From: DASRAU01 sp035638075
GTDB taxonomy: Bacteria; Acidobacteriota; Polarisedimenticolia; Gp22-AA2
DNA length: 64,000 nt
Assembly: GCA_035638075.1 (NCBI GenBank)
Contig: DASRAU010000009.1
Coordinates: forward strand, 62,001 to 126,000
Reading direction: 5' to 3'
Below, in pieces: positions 40,035-49,379 of this stretch. A program made the translations under genes and the position numbers. The notes beneath the pieces are model-generated. The model made no database searches. It was not told the origin of the DNA and was given only the letters and a program-made list of their open reading frames with translations. Position 1 is the stretch's first letter; the number at the start of each line of letters is the position of its first letter.

Positions 40035-41014
40035 GCGGCAAGCCGCTCTTGAGCCTCGGGCTCGACCTGGACAACCTCTGGTCGTACATGAAGATTCACG
40101 GCGACCCGGGCTGGGAGTCGCACCCGACCTACCTCGAGCCGCTGGCGGAGCTTCTCGAACAGTTCACCGCGCGTCACAGGATCCGCCTGACGGTCTTCGT
40201 CGTCGGCCAGGATGCGGCCCTCGACAAGAACGCCCAGGCGTTCGCGCGCCTCGCGGCGCTCGGGCACGAGATGGGGAACCACTCGTTCAAGCACGAGCCG
40301 TGGTTCCACCTGTACGCGCGGCCGGAAATCGAAGACGAGATCGCCCGCACCGAGGACGCCATCGAGAAGGCCACCGGGCAGCGCCCGAAGGGCTTCCGCG
40401 GCCCCGGCTACAGCCTCAGCAAGGACACGCTGCGGGTGCTGACGGCACGGAACTACCTCTACGACTGCTCGACGCTGCCGACCTTCCTGGGCCCGCTGGC
40501 GCGCGCCTACTACTTCTGGAAGAGCCGCGGCATGCCGGAAGCCGAGCGCGAGAAGCGCAGCAAGCTCTTCGGCGGCTTCAAGGACGGCCTGCAGCCGATC
40601 CGGCCCTACGCCTGGAACGTGGACGGCCGCCGCATTGTCGAGCTGCCGGTGACGACGATGCCTCTGGTGCGCGTGCCGTTCCACATGTCGTACCTGCTCT
40701 ACCTGTCGCGCTTCTCGTCGCTGGCCGCATCGACGCACTTCTCGACGTCGCTCCAGATGTGCCGCTGGGGCGGGATCATGCCGTCGTTCCTGCTCCACCC
40801 GCTCGATTTCCTCGGGTGCGACAAGATCAAGGAGCTGGCCTTCTTCCCCGGGATGGACCTGCCCACCGCCCGCAAAATCGAGTTCGTGGACGCCGGGATG
40901 GAAAAGCTGAAGAAATCGTTCGAGGTGGTGCCGCTCGAAGAGGCGGCGCGCCGCGTCCCGTTGAAGGCGATGGCCCCGATGCGCGATCTCAACGCGGAGG
41001 GTGCGCTTGGCTGA
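40031..41014 (+). CDS. Polysaccharide deacetylase (NodB-type), intact
   Basis: 327 residues. Motifs are complete: acidic LGLDLDN (Asp12/Asp14), metal ligands His84 and His88 in GHEMGNHSFKHE, FRGPGYSLS, and the late histidine in LLHPLDFLG. It removes N- or O-acetyl groups from polysaccharide. No signal peptide is seen, so it may act on lipid-linked intermediates inside the cell or be exported by another route. Translation is coupled to the preceding fusion protein by an ATGA overlap. It may supply the activity that the degenerate domain of that protein lacks. Confidence 0.9.
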   Translation: MSGKPLLSLGLDLDNLWSYMKIHGDPGWESHPTYLEPLAELLEQFTARHRIRLTVFVVGQDAALDKNAQAFARLAALGHEMGNHSFKHEPWFHLYARPEIEDEIARTEDAIEKATGQRPKGFRGPGYSLSKDTLRVLTARNYLYDCSTLPTFLGPLARAYYFWKSRGMPEAEREKRSKLFGGFKDGLQPIRPYAWNVDGRRIVELPVTTMPLVRVPFHMSYLLYLSRFSSLAASTHFSTSLQMCRWGGIMPSFLLHPLDFLGCDKIKELAFFPGMDLPTARKIEFVDAGMEKLKKSFEVVPLEEAARRVPLKAMAPMRDLNAEGALG

Positions 41015-42263
41015 GACGCGGGAGGGCGGCCGTCCGGTCGTCCTCGTCATCCTCGGGACCCGTCCCGAGGCGATCAAACTCTTCCCGGTGGCCCGGGCGC
41101 TGCAGGCGGAGCCACGTCTCCGGACGCGCGTCGTGACGACCGGCCAGCACCGCGAGATGGTGGACCAGATCCTCCAGCCGATGGGGATCGTCCCCGACAG
41201 CGACCTCGACATCATGCGGCCCGACCAGTCGCTCAACGACATCGTGTCGCGCATCGTGCCGCGGCTCGAGGCCCTCTACGACCAGGAGCGGCCGGCGCTC
41301 GTGCTGGTGCAGGGCGACACGACGAGCGCCTTCTGCGCCGGGCTGACGGCGTTCCACCGGCGCATCGCCGTCGGTCACGTCGAGGCGGGGCTGCGGTCCT
41401 TCAACCGGTTCCATCCGTACCCCGAGGAGGCGAACCGACGGATGTTGTCCTCGGTCACGGACCTGCACCTCGCGGCGACACCGTGGAGCGCCGACAACCT
41501 GGTGCGCGAAGGCGTGCCGCGCAACGAAATCACCGTCACCGGCAACACCGTCATCGACGCCCTGCTCGAGACGCTCGGCCGGACCGACCTGCTCGAGGCG
41601 CAGCGGATCCCCACGCTTCCGCGCCGGGATGGCGAGCGCATCGTGCTCATCACGCTGCACCGCCGCGAGAACTGGATGCAGCAGCCCGGCGGCGCGCCGG
41701 CGGCCGGTCCTTCGAAGACCGCGCAGGAGTCGCCGCTCGAGGAGACGCTCCTGGCGATCGCCGACGCGGCCGCCGCCTTCCCGACAACACAGTTCGTCTA
41801 CCCGGTGCACCGCAACCCCCGTGTGCAGGAGCCGGCGCGACGCCTGCTCGCGGGCCGGCCGAACGTGCACCTGCTCGACCCGCAGCCTTACATTCCGTTC
41901 GTCGACCTGCTGTCTCGCGCCTGTCTCGTCCTGACCGACTCCGGGGGCATCCAGGAGGAGGCGCCGTCGCTCGGCGTCCCGGTCCTGGTGGCGCGCGAGA
42001 CGACCGAGCGGCCGGAAGGAGTCGAGGCGGGCACGAACGTGCTGGTCGGGACGCGCCGCGAGGCGGTCCTCGCCGCCATGACGAAGCACCTGTCGCGGCC
42101 GGAGCCGAAGCGCGGTCCGCTGCCCCGGCCGAACCCGTTCGGGGACGGGCGGGCCAGCGGGCGGATCCGGCAGGCCGTGCTGCACCACCTGGGGTTCGCA
42201 GAAAAAGCGGTGGAATTCGCGCCGCCAGTGGCATCATCGTCGCTTTCATCCACCCGGGCCTGA
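41007..42263 (+). CDS. wecB: UDP-N-acetylglucosamine 2-epimerase (non-hydrolysing)
   Basis: 418 residues. GT-B-like epimerase converting UDP-GlcNAc-type sugars to the manno form. Motifs: VILGTRPEAIKLFPV, TTGQHREMVDQIL, VLVQGDTTSAFC, GHVEAGLRSFNRFHPYPEEANRR, VTGNTVIDAL, LITLHRRENW, YPVHRNP, LTDSGGIQEEAPSLGVPVLVARETTERPEG. A short Pro/Ala-rich insert follows RRENW. The TTG at 41007 is preferred because GGAGG lies 6 bases upstream, whereas the GTG at 41001 directly abuts it. It overlaps the deacetylase gene. With the next three genes it resembles WbpI of the diacetamido-mannuronate pathway. Confidence 0.93.
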   Translation: MAETREGGRPVVLVILGTRPEAIKLFPVARALQAEPRLRTRVVTTGQHREMVDQILQPMGIVPDSDLDIMRPDQSLNDIVSRIVPRLEALYDQERPALVLVQGDTTSAFCAGLTAFHRRIAVGHVEAGLRSFNRFHPYPEEANRRMLSSVTDLHLAATPWSADNLVREGVPRNEITVTGNTVIDALLETLGRTDLLEAQRIPTLPRRDGERIVLITLHRRENWMQQPGGAPAAGPSKTAQESPLEETLLAIADAAAAFPTTQFVYPVHRNPRVQEPARRLLAGRPNVHLLDPQPYIPFVDLLSRACLVLTDSGGIQEEAPSLGVPVLVARETTERPEGVEAGTNVLVGTRREAVLAAMTKHLSRPEPKRGPLPRPNPFGDGRASGRIRQAVLHHLGFAEKAVEFAPPVASSSLSSTRA

Positions 42264-42295
42264 AGCGCCCGGGAATACCTTTCGGAGGCCGTGCC

Positions 42296-43522
42296 ATGAG
42301 CGAGACGAAGACCAGGATCACCCTCCCTTCCGACGCCGACATCAGCGGCCGGACCTTCGGCGCCGAGGAGATGGCGATTCTCCAGAAGGTCATCGCCTCG
42401 GGGACCCTCAACTGCACCAAGGGGACCGTGGTGCGGGAGTTCGAGAAGCGCTTCGGGGACTCGCTCGGCGTGTCGTTCTGCCGCACGACGACCTCCGGCA
42501 CCGCCGCGCTGCACGCCGCGGTGGCGGCGATCGACCCCGAGCCCGGCGATGAGATCATCACGACGCCGATCACCGACATGGGCGCGATTACTCCGATCCT
42601 CTACCAGACGGCGATCCCGGTCTTCGCCGACGTCGATCCGCTGACCTACAACCTGACCGCGGAGACCATCGCGAAAAAGATCACCCGCCGCACCAGGGCC
42701 GTGATGGTCACGCACCTCTTCGGCAATGCCTGCGACATGGACCCGATCATGGCGCTCGCGAAGCAGCACGACATCAAGGTCATCGAAGACTGCGCCCAGG
42801 CGTTCCACTGCACGTACAAGGGGAAGCCGGTCGGCACCATCGGTGACATCGGCTGCTTCAGCCTGCAGCAGACCAAGCACATGACCGCCGGCGAAGGCGG
42901 CATGGTGGTGTCGAACGACACGGCCCTGTCGCGCCGGGCGCGCCTGTTCATCGACAAGGCGTGGGGCTACGGCGACCCGAAGCCGGACCACTACTTCCTC
43001 GCGCTCAACTACCGCATGACCGAGCTGGTCGGCGCGGTGGCGCTGGCGCAGTTCGACAAGCTCGACGCCATGGTGAAGCACCGCGTGGCGATGGCCGAGC
43101 TGCTCAGCAAGCGCATCGAGGGCGTGAAGGGCGTCGCCGCCCCGAAGATCACCCCGGGCTGCCGGCCTGTCTACTGGAAGTACCCGCTGCGCATCGACAC
43201 GAAGCTGGTCAAGGGCGGCGCCGATGCCTTCGGCGCCCGCCTCAAGGAAGACGGCATCTTCACGGCGCCGCGCTACATCCAGAAACTGGCGTTCGAGTGC
43301 GAGGTGCTGCGCGACCAGCGCACGTTCGGCAACAGCCGCTTCCCCTACGTCGGCGAGCACCGCCGTGGGGACGCACCGGTCGTCTACGACAAGAAGGACA
43401 CGCCGGGGTCGGTCGAAGCCCTGCTCGGCGTGGTGGTCCTGCCCTGGAACGAGAAGTACACAACGGAGCACGTGGAGTTCATCGCCGCATCGATCCGACA
43501 GGCCTCTTCGGAGCTGACCTGA
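42296..43522 (+). CDS. DegT/DnrJ/EryC1 sugar aminotransferase (WbpE-like)
   Basis: 408 residues, PLP-dependent. ISGRTFGAEEMAILQKVI at the N-terminus, TTTSGTAALHAAVAAIDPEPGDEIITTPITD, VIEDCAQAFHCTYKGKPVGTIGDIGCFSLQQTKHMTAGEGG with the PLP lysine Lys194, and LNYRMTELVGAVALAQFDKLD. It transfers an amino group to a keto sugar nucleotide. The TTCGGAGG site is 7 bases before the ATG. Placed between a 2-epimerase and a Gfo/Idh dehydrogenase, it fits the 3-amino step of the WbpB-E-D-I pathway. Confidence 0.92.
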   Translation: MSETKTRITLPSDADISGRTFGAEEMAILQKVIASGTLNCTKGTVVREFEKRFGDSLGVSFCRTTTSGTAALHAAVAAIDPEPGDEIITTPITDMGAITPILYQTAIPVFADVDPLTYNLTAETIAKKITRRTRAVMVTHLFGNACDMDPIMALAKQHDIKVIEDCAQAFHCTYKGKPVGTIGDIGCFSLQQTKHMTAGEGGMVVSNDTALSRRARLFIDKAWGYGDPKPDHYFLALNYRMTELVGAVALAQFDKLDAMVKHRVAMAELLSKRIEGVKGVAAPKITPGCRPVYWKYPLRIDTKLVKGGADAFGARLKEDGIFTAPRYIQKLAFECEVLRDQRTFGNSRFPYVGEHRRGDAPVVYDKKDTPGSVEALLGVVVLPWNEKYTTEHVEFIAASIRQASSELT

Positions 43523-43555
43523 GCGGACGGGTTGCGATGAACCAAGGAGGTGTTC

Positions 43556-44563
43556 GTGGGGAAAGTCGGCAAGACTGACGCAGTTCGTTTCGGACTGGTC
43601 GGCTGCGGCCGGATCGCGCAGTCGCACCTGCAGGCGCTGGGAACGCTTCCCGACGCGCGGCTGACCGCCGTCGTCGAGAGCCGGGAGACGGCCGGGAAGG
43701 CGGTGGCGGAGGAATACAAGTGCGCCCTCCACACCGACTACCGCGACCCGTCGCTCCTGGAGCAGATCGACGCGGCGATCATCTGCACGCCGCCCAACCT
43801 GCACCACGACATCGCGCGGCATTTCCTCGAGCGCGGCGTGCACGTCCTGTGCGAAAAGCCCTTGACCATCGAGTCGAAGAAGGCGCGCGACCTCGTGGCC
43901 CTCTCGGACGACCGTGACCTGGTGCTGATGATGGCGTCGAAGTTCCGCTACGTGGACGACATCATCAAGGCGAAGGCGATCATCGAGTCGGGGATCCTCG
44001 GCCGCATCATCCTGTACGAGAACTCCTTCTGCTCGAAGGTGGCGATGTCCGACCGCTGGAACGCCACGAAGGACGTCTCCGGCGGCGGGGTGCTCATCGA
44101 CAACGGGTCGCACTCGGCCGATATCGCGCGGTACCTGCTCGGCCCGATCGTCGACGTGCAGGCGCAGAACGGCCTGCCGACGCAGGGGCTCGACGTCGAG
44201 GACACCGTGCGGGTGCAGTTCGTCACCCAGGGCGGCGTCATCGGCACGTTCGACCTGTCCTGGAGCATCACCAAGGAGACCCCGCACTACGTGCAGGTGT
44301 TCGGCTCCGAGGGGACGTTGCAGGTGGGCTGGAGCGGCTCGAAGTACCGGCAGGACGGGTCGTCCCGCTGGGTGCCGTTCGGCACCGGCTACGACAAGCT
44401 CAAGGCCTTCTCGCGCCAGCTGCAGAACTTCATGGGCTGCATCAAGGGACGCGAAGCGCCGGTCATCAGCGCCGAGGACAGCCTGGCGTCGGTGCAGGTG
44501 ATCGAGACCGCCTACCGCTCGGCCGGCCGCAACAACTGGCTGCGCGTGGAACCGGCCGCCTAG
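43556..44563 (+). CDS. Gfo/Idh/MocA-family sugar-nucleotide dehydrogenase (WbpB-like)
   Basis: 335 residues. The N-terminal Rossmann fold is RFGLVGCGRIAQSHLQAL, followed by IDAAIICTPPNLHHDIARHFLERGVHVLCEKPLT with the conserved EKP lysine, and SGGGVLIDNGSHSADIARYLLG with the catalytic His/Asp-type region. It should oxidise C3 of a UDP-sugar (or sugar acid) using NAD, giving the keto substrate for the neighbouring aminotransferase. The GTG at 43556 is chosen because AGGAGG ends five bases upstream; the GTG at 43550 overlaps that site. Confidence 0.92.
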   Translation: MGKVGKTDAVRFGLVGCGRIAQSHLQALGTLPDARLTAVVESRETAGKAVAEEYKCALHTDYRDPSLLEQIDAAIICTPPNLHHDIARHFLERGVHVLCEKPLTIESKKARDLVALSDDRDLVLMMASKFRYVDDIIKAKAIIESGILGRIILYENSFCSKVAMSDRWNATKDVSGGGVLIDNGSHSADIARYLLGPIVDVQAQNGLPTQGLDVEDTVRVQFVTQGGVIGTFDLSWSITKETPHYVQVFGSEGTLQVGWSGSKYRQDGSSRWVPFGTGYDKLKAFSRQLQNFMGCIKGREAPVISAEDSLASVQVIETAYRSAGRNNWLRVEPAA

Positions 44564-44582
44564 GACCCGGTCGACAACCGAC

Positions 44583-45269
44583 ATGACGACCTCCGGACAG
44601 GCTCCGAAGCCGGCCCGTGTCCACCCGACCGCCCTCGTCGAGGACGGCGTGGTGCTCGGCCACGACACCAGCGTGTGGGACGGGGTCCACATCCGTCACG
44701 GCGCGAAGCTCGGCCATCACTGCATCGTCGGTGAAAAGTCCTACATCGCCTACGACGTGGTGATCGGCAACTACGTCAAGATCAACGCCGTCGTGTACAT
44801 CTGCGCCAACGTGGCGATCGGCGACTTCTGCATGATCTCCGCCCACACGGTGTTCACCAACGACCGCTTCCCGCGCTCGGGGAACAAGGAGCTGACCTTT
44901 CTCGAGACATCCGACGTCACCGAGGAGACGCTGACGACGCGCCTCGAGCGCGGCGTCACCATCGGCGCCAACGCCACCATCGGCCCCGGCCTCACGCTGG
45001 GGGAGTTCTCGATGATCGGCATGGGGTCGGTCGTGACGCGCGACGTCCCGCCGTTCGCCCTCGTGCACGGGTCGCCGGCGCGCATCGCCGGCTGGCTCTC
45101 GGCCTGCGGGCACCCGCTGCTGCGTGGCGCCGATCTCGGCACCGGGTCGGGGGAGGGATCGGGTGCGGCGGCCGCCCGTCGCGATTTGCACTGCGAGCGC
45201 TGCGGGCGGAACTACCGGTTCGACGGGAAGAGGCTCTCGCCCACGGCTCCGATCGTCTCCGCGCCATGA
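44583..45269 (+). CDS. Left-handed beta-helix sugar N-acyltransferase (WbpD-like) with C-terminal Cys pair
   Basis: 228 residues. Hexapeptide repeats run from VHPTALVEDGVVLGHDTSVW to about 165, with the usual imperfect I-G-x-x-V turns (GNYVKINAVVYICANVAIGDFCMISA, ERGVTIGANATIGPGLTLGEFSMIGMGSVVTRDVPPFALVHGSPAR). An Asn/Asp-rich insert TNDRFPRSGNKEL carries the acyl-CoA pocket. The last 60 residues, after SACGHPLL, end in CERCGRNYRFDGKRL, a possible half zinc ribbon. Members acetylate the 3-amino group of UDP-GlcNAc(3N)A. Its stop overlaps the next start by 4 bases. Confidence 0.9.
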   Translation: MTTSGQAPKPARVHPTALVEDGVVLGHDTSVWDGVHIRHGAKLGHHCIVGEKSYIAYDVVIGNYVKINAVVYICANVAIGDFCMISAHTVFTNDRFPRSGNKELTFLETSDVTEETLTTRLERGVTIGANATIGPGLTLGEFSMIGMGSVVTRDVPPFALVHGSPARIAGWLSACGHPLLRGADLGTGSGEGSGAAAARRDLHCERCGRNYRFDGKRLSPTAPIVSAP

Positions 45270-46663
45270 AGACCGCCGTCGTCGGCGGCGGGGTGCTCGG
45301 TCTCACCCTCGCGTACCGTCTTGCCTCGGCCGGACACCAGGTCGATCTGCTCGAGGCGGAGCCGTCGCTCGGTGGGCTGGCCGCGGCGCACGACTACGGC
45401 CCGTTCACCTGGGACCGCTTCTACCACTGCATCCTTCCTCAAGATACAAGTCTCATCGCGCTCCTGGCCGACCTGGGGCTCGAGCAGGACCTGCGCTGGG
45501 CGCGCACCGGAACGGGGTACTACGCCCGCGGCCGGATGTACGACATGAACGGCAACGCCGACTTCCTGCGCTTCCCCCTCCTGACCCTCGTGGACAAGGG
45601 CAGGCTGGCGGCGGCGGTCATCTACGCCACGCGCTTCGCGAACCCGAACGACCTGTACCGCGTCAGCGCCGAGCAGTGGCTGATGAAAATCTGCGGGAAG
45701 CGCGCCTACACGGTCTTCTGGCAGCCGCTCCTGAAGGCGAAATTCGGCCCCTTCCACGACCAGGTGGCGGCGGTGTTCATCTACGCGACGCTCGTGCGGT
45801 TGTTCGGCGCGCGATCGAAGGCGGCGGGCGCGGAGAGCCTCGGCTACGTCAGCGGCGGGTACCGGCGCATCCTCGAAAGGTTCGCCGCGAAGGTGCGCGC
45901 CTCGGGTGGGACGATCCGCACCGGCGCGCCGGTCACCTCCATCACCGAGGCGCCGGCCCCCTCGGGAGGCGGCCCCGGCGCCCGCGTCGAATGGCGCGCC
46001 CGCTCCGGCGCGTCGTCGACGGATCCGGCGGCCGACATTTATGACCAGGTCTTCTTCACGGCGCCGACGCGGCTGGCGCGCAAGGTTGCGGCCGCATCGT
46101 TCCTGCCGCACGTCGCGTCGGTGGAACAGGATCATCCGACGTCGGCGCATTACCTGGGAGTCGCGTGCCTCGTCCTCGCCCTCGAGCAGCCGCTCACGCC
46201 TTACTACGTCCTCAACATCGGCGAGCCGTCGATCGAGCTGACCGGGCTCATCGAGATGACCAATCTCGTCGACCGCATGACCGAGACGGAGGGGCTGAGC
46301 CTCCTCTACCTGCCGCGCTACATGGACAGCGAGTCGAAGGAGTTCGAGGGATCGGACGCGGCGCTGCGTGATGCGATGTTCGAGCGGGGACTGAAGCGGC
46401 TCTTCCCTTCGTTCGACCCGGCGCACGCCCGCTACGCCGGGGTGCACCGGGCGCGCTACGTGCAGCCGCTGCCGCTGGTGCGCGACGGCGGCGGGCCGGA
46501 GGGCGACCCGACCCCGGCGCTGGCGCGCCCCTTCCAGGTGCTCAACACCGCGATGCTGCGCATCGCCACGCTCAACAACAACGAGGTGGTGGCGCTCGTC
46601 GATCGCTTCATGTCGAAAAACCGCGCCGCGCTCGCTCCCACGCCAGGCCCATCCCGAGGATGA
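45266..46663 (+). CDS. FAD-dependent amine-oxidase-like oxidoreductase
   Basis: 465 residues. The N-terminal FAD dinucleotide-binding motif VVGGGVLGLTLAYRLASAGHQVDLLEAE is complete, followed by SLGGLAAAHDYGPFTWDRFYHCI, typical of protoporphyrinogen-oxidase-like or UDP-galactopyranose-mutase-like flavoproteins found in exopolysaccharide loci. A central region (QPLLKAKFGPF, SLGYVSGGYRRILE) and the C-terminal FQVLNTAMLRIATLNNNEVVAL complete the fold. The substrate is unknown; a lipid-linked or nucleotide sugar is plausible from context. Its last 56 bases overlap the 3' end of the opposite-strand membrane glycosyltransferase gene. Confidence 0.87.
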   Translation: MKTAVVGGGVLGLTLAYRLASAGHQVDLLEAEPSLGGLAAAHDYGPFTWDRFYHCILPQDTSLIALLADLGLEQDLRWARTGTGYYARGRMYDMNGNADFLRFPLLTLVDKGRLAAAVIYATRFANPNDLYRVSAEQWLMKICGKRAYTVFWQPLLKAKFGPFHDQVAAVFIYATLVRLFGARSKAAGAESLGYVSGGYRRILERFAAKVRASGGTIRTGAPVTSITEAPAPSGGGPGARVEWRARSGASSTDPAADIYDQVFFTAPTRLARKVAAASFLPHVASVEQDHPTSAHYLGVACLVLALEQPLTPYYVLNIGEPSIELTGLIEMTNLVDRMTETEGLSLLYLPRYMDSESKEFEGSDAALRDAMFERGLKRLFPSFDPAHARYAGVHRARYVQPLPLVRDGGGPEGDPTPALARPFQVLNTAMLRIATLNNNEVVALVDRFMSKNRAALAPTPGPSRG

Positions 46664-47846
46664 GGGCGAGCGCCAGCGCCACGGCGTTCGACTCGCTGAT
46701 GACGAGCCAGGCGAACCACGGGACGTCGAAGCGCTCCAGCAGCGTGAACGTCGCCAGGTAGTTCGCCGCCGGCACCAGCATCAGCATCGCCAGCACCGCG
46801 CGGCGCGCGGTGAAGGGGCCCGGCATCAGGAGCAAAGCCGTCACCGGCAGCGCCAGGATGAGCGCGTCGTAGGGCTGGTGATACGTCGCCAGCAGGATCG
46901 CCAGGCACCCGAGGCTGTTGGAGATCGGCCGGGGCTCGGGCTCGCCGCGCGCCGCGAGCCGCCGCATCAGGAGAGCGGCCGCGCCGAGGATGACGACCGC
47001 CAGCACGACGTTCACGAGCGTCCCCGGCGGGCGCCCGAGGAGGCGCCCGAGAAGCGAGACCGGGTCGAGGCGGATGAGGCTCGTCGGCTCGTTGAAGGTG
47101 CTGTCGGTGGCGACGACCCGCATGCTGCCCCGCATCGATTCGAGCAGCGGCCCCAGTCCCCCGGCGGCCCGCAGCGGCCCGAACCCCGACACGACCCCGA
47201 GCACCGCGGCGAGCGCCGCGCCCAGGAGAAAGGCCCGCACGTCCCCGCGGCAGAGCATGAGGACGCCGAGCGGGCCGCCGTAGGAGGGCTTGGCGCAGGC
47301 GGCGGCCAGACCGAGGGCCGCCAGCCACGGCCGGCGCCGTCCTGCGAGGAGGGCGGTCGTGCAGCCGACCGCCATCAGCGCGCTGCACTGGCCGATGTAG
47401 AGCGTCATGTGTCCCGGCCGGCCCAGGACGAGGGCCGCCGCGACGAGGAGCACCCGCCACGGCTCGGCCGGAAGACCCGACCCCCGCACGGCCAGCGCCG
47501 CGAGCAGCACCAGGAGCGCCAGGTTGACCAGGAAGTCCGCCGCCATCGCGGCCCCGTAGGGAAGGAACGCCAGCGGGACGTTCAGCAGCAGGCTGATCGG
47601 CGAATACGGCGGCAGCGGCCGGTCGACCGGGTAATGGGCGTGGTAGTCGTCGTAATTCCAGGGATTGCGCCCGTCGAGGAGCGCCACCGACGGGTAATAG
47701 AAGTTGTCGCGGAAATCCTGGAGCCCGAATCTCTCCACGGTCGGCTGCCCCGGGATGTTCAGGTTGGCGACGGTGCGGGCCGCGACCAGGGCCGAGATCG
47801 CCGCGAAGGCGATCGCGGCGAGGATGGTGCGCAGGCGCGGGCTCAC
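46608..47846 (-). CDS. Polytopic membrane glycosyltransferase-like protein, GT87/DUF2029 type
   Basis: 412 residues with about ten membrane helices. After a first helix the loop DFRDNFYYPSVALLDGRNPWNYDDYHAHYP carries the acidic residues and G-x-NPW motif typical of GT87 polyprenyl-phosphate-sugar mannosyltransferases. A later loop CAKPSYGGPLGVLML and LLATYHQPYDALILALP also match the family. It probably uses a lipid-linked sugar on the periplasmic side. GTG start overlapping the upstream gene stop (GTGA). Last gene of a four-gene membrane-protein chain on this strand. Confidence 0.82.
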   Translation of the reverse strand: MSPRLRTILAAIAFAAISALVAARTVANLNIPGQPTVERFGLQDFRDNFYYPSVALLDGRNPWNYDDYHAHYPVDRPLPPYSPISLLLNVPLAFLPYGAAMAADFLVNLALLVLLAALAVRGSGLPAEPWRVLLVAAALVLGRPGHMTLYIGQCSALMAVGCTTALLAGRRRPWLAALGLAAACAKPSYGGPLGVLMLCRGDVRAFLLGAALAAVLGVVSGFGPLRAAGGLGPLLESMRGSMRVVATDSTFNEPTSLIRLDPVSLLGRLLGRPPGTLVNVVLAVVILGAAALLMRRLAARGEPEPRPISNSLGCLAILLATYHQPYDALILALPVTALLLMPGPFTARRAVLAMLMLVPAANYLATFTLLERFDVPWFAWLVISESNAVALALALILGMGLAWERARRGFST

Positions 47847-49378
47847 GGAGCCAAGCCTTTGGCCCAGTGGCGCAGCACGATGCCACGGAACCGGTCCTCG
47901 TCCGGCTGCGGCACGAGGCCGAGGCGGCCGGCCGCCTGTCCGACCTTGTCGCGCACGTTCCCCGCGGGATCCTCCCAGGCGCGATTGTCCACCAGCCAGA
48001 TGTCGGTTGCGCCCGAGCCGAGGATGGCGTCGCTTCTCGGGTCCACGACCATCTTCATCAGGCCGCCGTTGCGCGCATAGAGCGGCGCCGCGTCGCCGAG
48101 GATGAGCGGCCGCGCGCCGGAGTGCTCCTCGGCGAAGCGGATCGCGCCCCGCTCGTCGTCCTTGGCGTAGACCGGATCGAAGAGCAGGTTCCATCCCGCG
48201 ATCGCCTGCAGCCCGGCGACGGCGAGGACCGCCGCGCGGAAACGCTTTGGCCGCACGGCGACGAACGCCTGGAGGAGCGGAACGAGCGGCCACAGGAACA
48301 TCAGGTGGCGCGGCACGAGCGGGAAGTCACGTGTGGCGACGTAGAGCGCCGGCCCCAGGATTCCCACCGCCGGCGCCAGGAGGAACAGCGCCGCGGCCGG
48401 TGGTTCCCCCTCGCGTCGCGCCGCGCGCAGGCCCGACCAGAGGCCCGCCACCAGAAGCGCGAGCGCGGCGGCCGCGAGCAGGAGCGCCAGCGGATGCGCC
48501 GCCGCGATCTGCCGCGCCGGGCCCTGGTGCAGCTCGCGCAGGTCCGGGCCCAGGGAGAAGCCGAAGACGAACGCGAACGGGAAATAGAAGAAGCCGACCA
48601 CGGACAGGCGACGGGTCCAGCCCACTCCGTGCGCCACCGCCGGGCTCCGGACGAGGAGCAGGATCCAAGGCAGGAAGAGGAGGAGACTCGCGCCGAGCGA
48701 GGCCGCCGTGGCGAGCGCCGCGGCGCGCGCCACCGGCCGGGGTGGACGCACGACGAGCCCGATCGCCGCGACGATCGTCGCCTGGACGACGAGCGCGAAG
48801 AGATGGAACAGGTGGGTCCAGAGCCCCAGGGTGTTGGCCAGGCCCCAGGCCACGGTCCAGAACGCCACGGTGCGTCCGGGGGACCGCGCCCCGATCGCCT
48901 GCAGGCAGCCGGTCATCGACCAGGCCGCCGCGGCCACCGCCAGGAACCACAGCGCATAGTTGCGCGCCTCCATGGCGTAGAACAGGAGAAACGGCGACAC
49001 CTGCGCGCACAGGCCCGTGAAGAGAAGACCCGCCGGACCGTACAGGCGTCCCCCGACGAGCGCGAGGAGCAGCACCCCGACCTCGACCGCGAGGAGAGAC
49101 GGCAGCCGCCAGCCGAATTCGCCGCGCGGCAGGAGTTCGCGCAGGGCATAGAGCAGTGCGTGCGACGCCGGCGGCTGCGTGTCGATGGCCCTGACCCGCG
49201 TCACGAGATCGGCGGCGTCGCGCGCCTCGGTCACCGGCACGAGCGTGATGGCCTCGTCGATCCAGAGCGACTGCGCGCCGAGACGCGCTCCGATGATGAA
49301 GGTGCCGGCCCCCATGATGCAGGCCAGGGCGATCCGGGCGAAGCGGCTCGTCATCTCGGGGGAGGGGGGCGTCGCCAT
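47843..49378 (-). CDS. Membrane glycosyltransferase, GT39/PMT-like (copy 1)
   Basis: 511 residues, about ten membrane helices. The first periplasmic loop reads GAQSLWIDEAITLVPV, the acidic D-E motif that marks GT39-like lipid-phosphate-sugar transferases, with YAMEARNYALWFLAVAAAAW next. A soluble tail at the C-terminus (RPLILGDAAPLYARNG, DIWLVDNRAWEDPAGNV, RFRGIVLRHW) is clearly related to the tail of the next gene upstream, so the two are paralogues. Start ATG at the end of a 1-base gap from the neighbour. Acceptor unknown. Confidence 0.83.
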   Translation of the reverse strand: MATPPSPEMTSRFARIALACIMGAGTFIIGARLGAQSLWIDEAITLVPVTEARDAADLVTRVRAIDTQPPASHALLYALRELLPRGEFGWRLPSLLAVEVGVLLLALVGGRLYGPAGLLFTGLCAQVSPFLLFYAMEARNYALWFLAVAAAAWSMTGCLQAIGARSPGRTVAFWTVAWGLANTLGLWTHLFHLFALVVQATIVAAIGLVVRPPRPVARAAALATAASLGASLLLFLPWILLLVRSPAVAHGVGWTRRLSVVGFFYFPFAFVFGFSLGPDLRELHQGPARQIAAAHPLALLLAAAALALLVAGLWSGLRAARREGEPPAAALFLLAPAVGILGPALYVATRDFPLVPRHLMFLWPLVPLLQAFVAVRPKRFRAAVLAVAGLQAIAGWNLLFDPVYAKDDERGAIRFAEEHSGARPLILGDAAPLYARNGGLMKMVVDPRSDAILGSGATDIWLVDNRAWEDPAGNVRDKVGQAAGRLGLVPQPDEDRFRGIVLRHWAKGLAP

Positions 49379-49379
49379 C

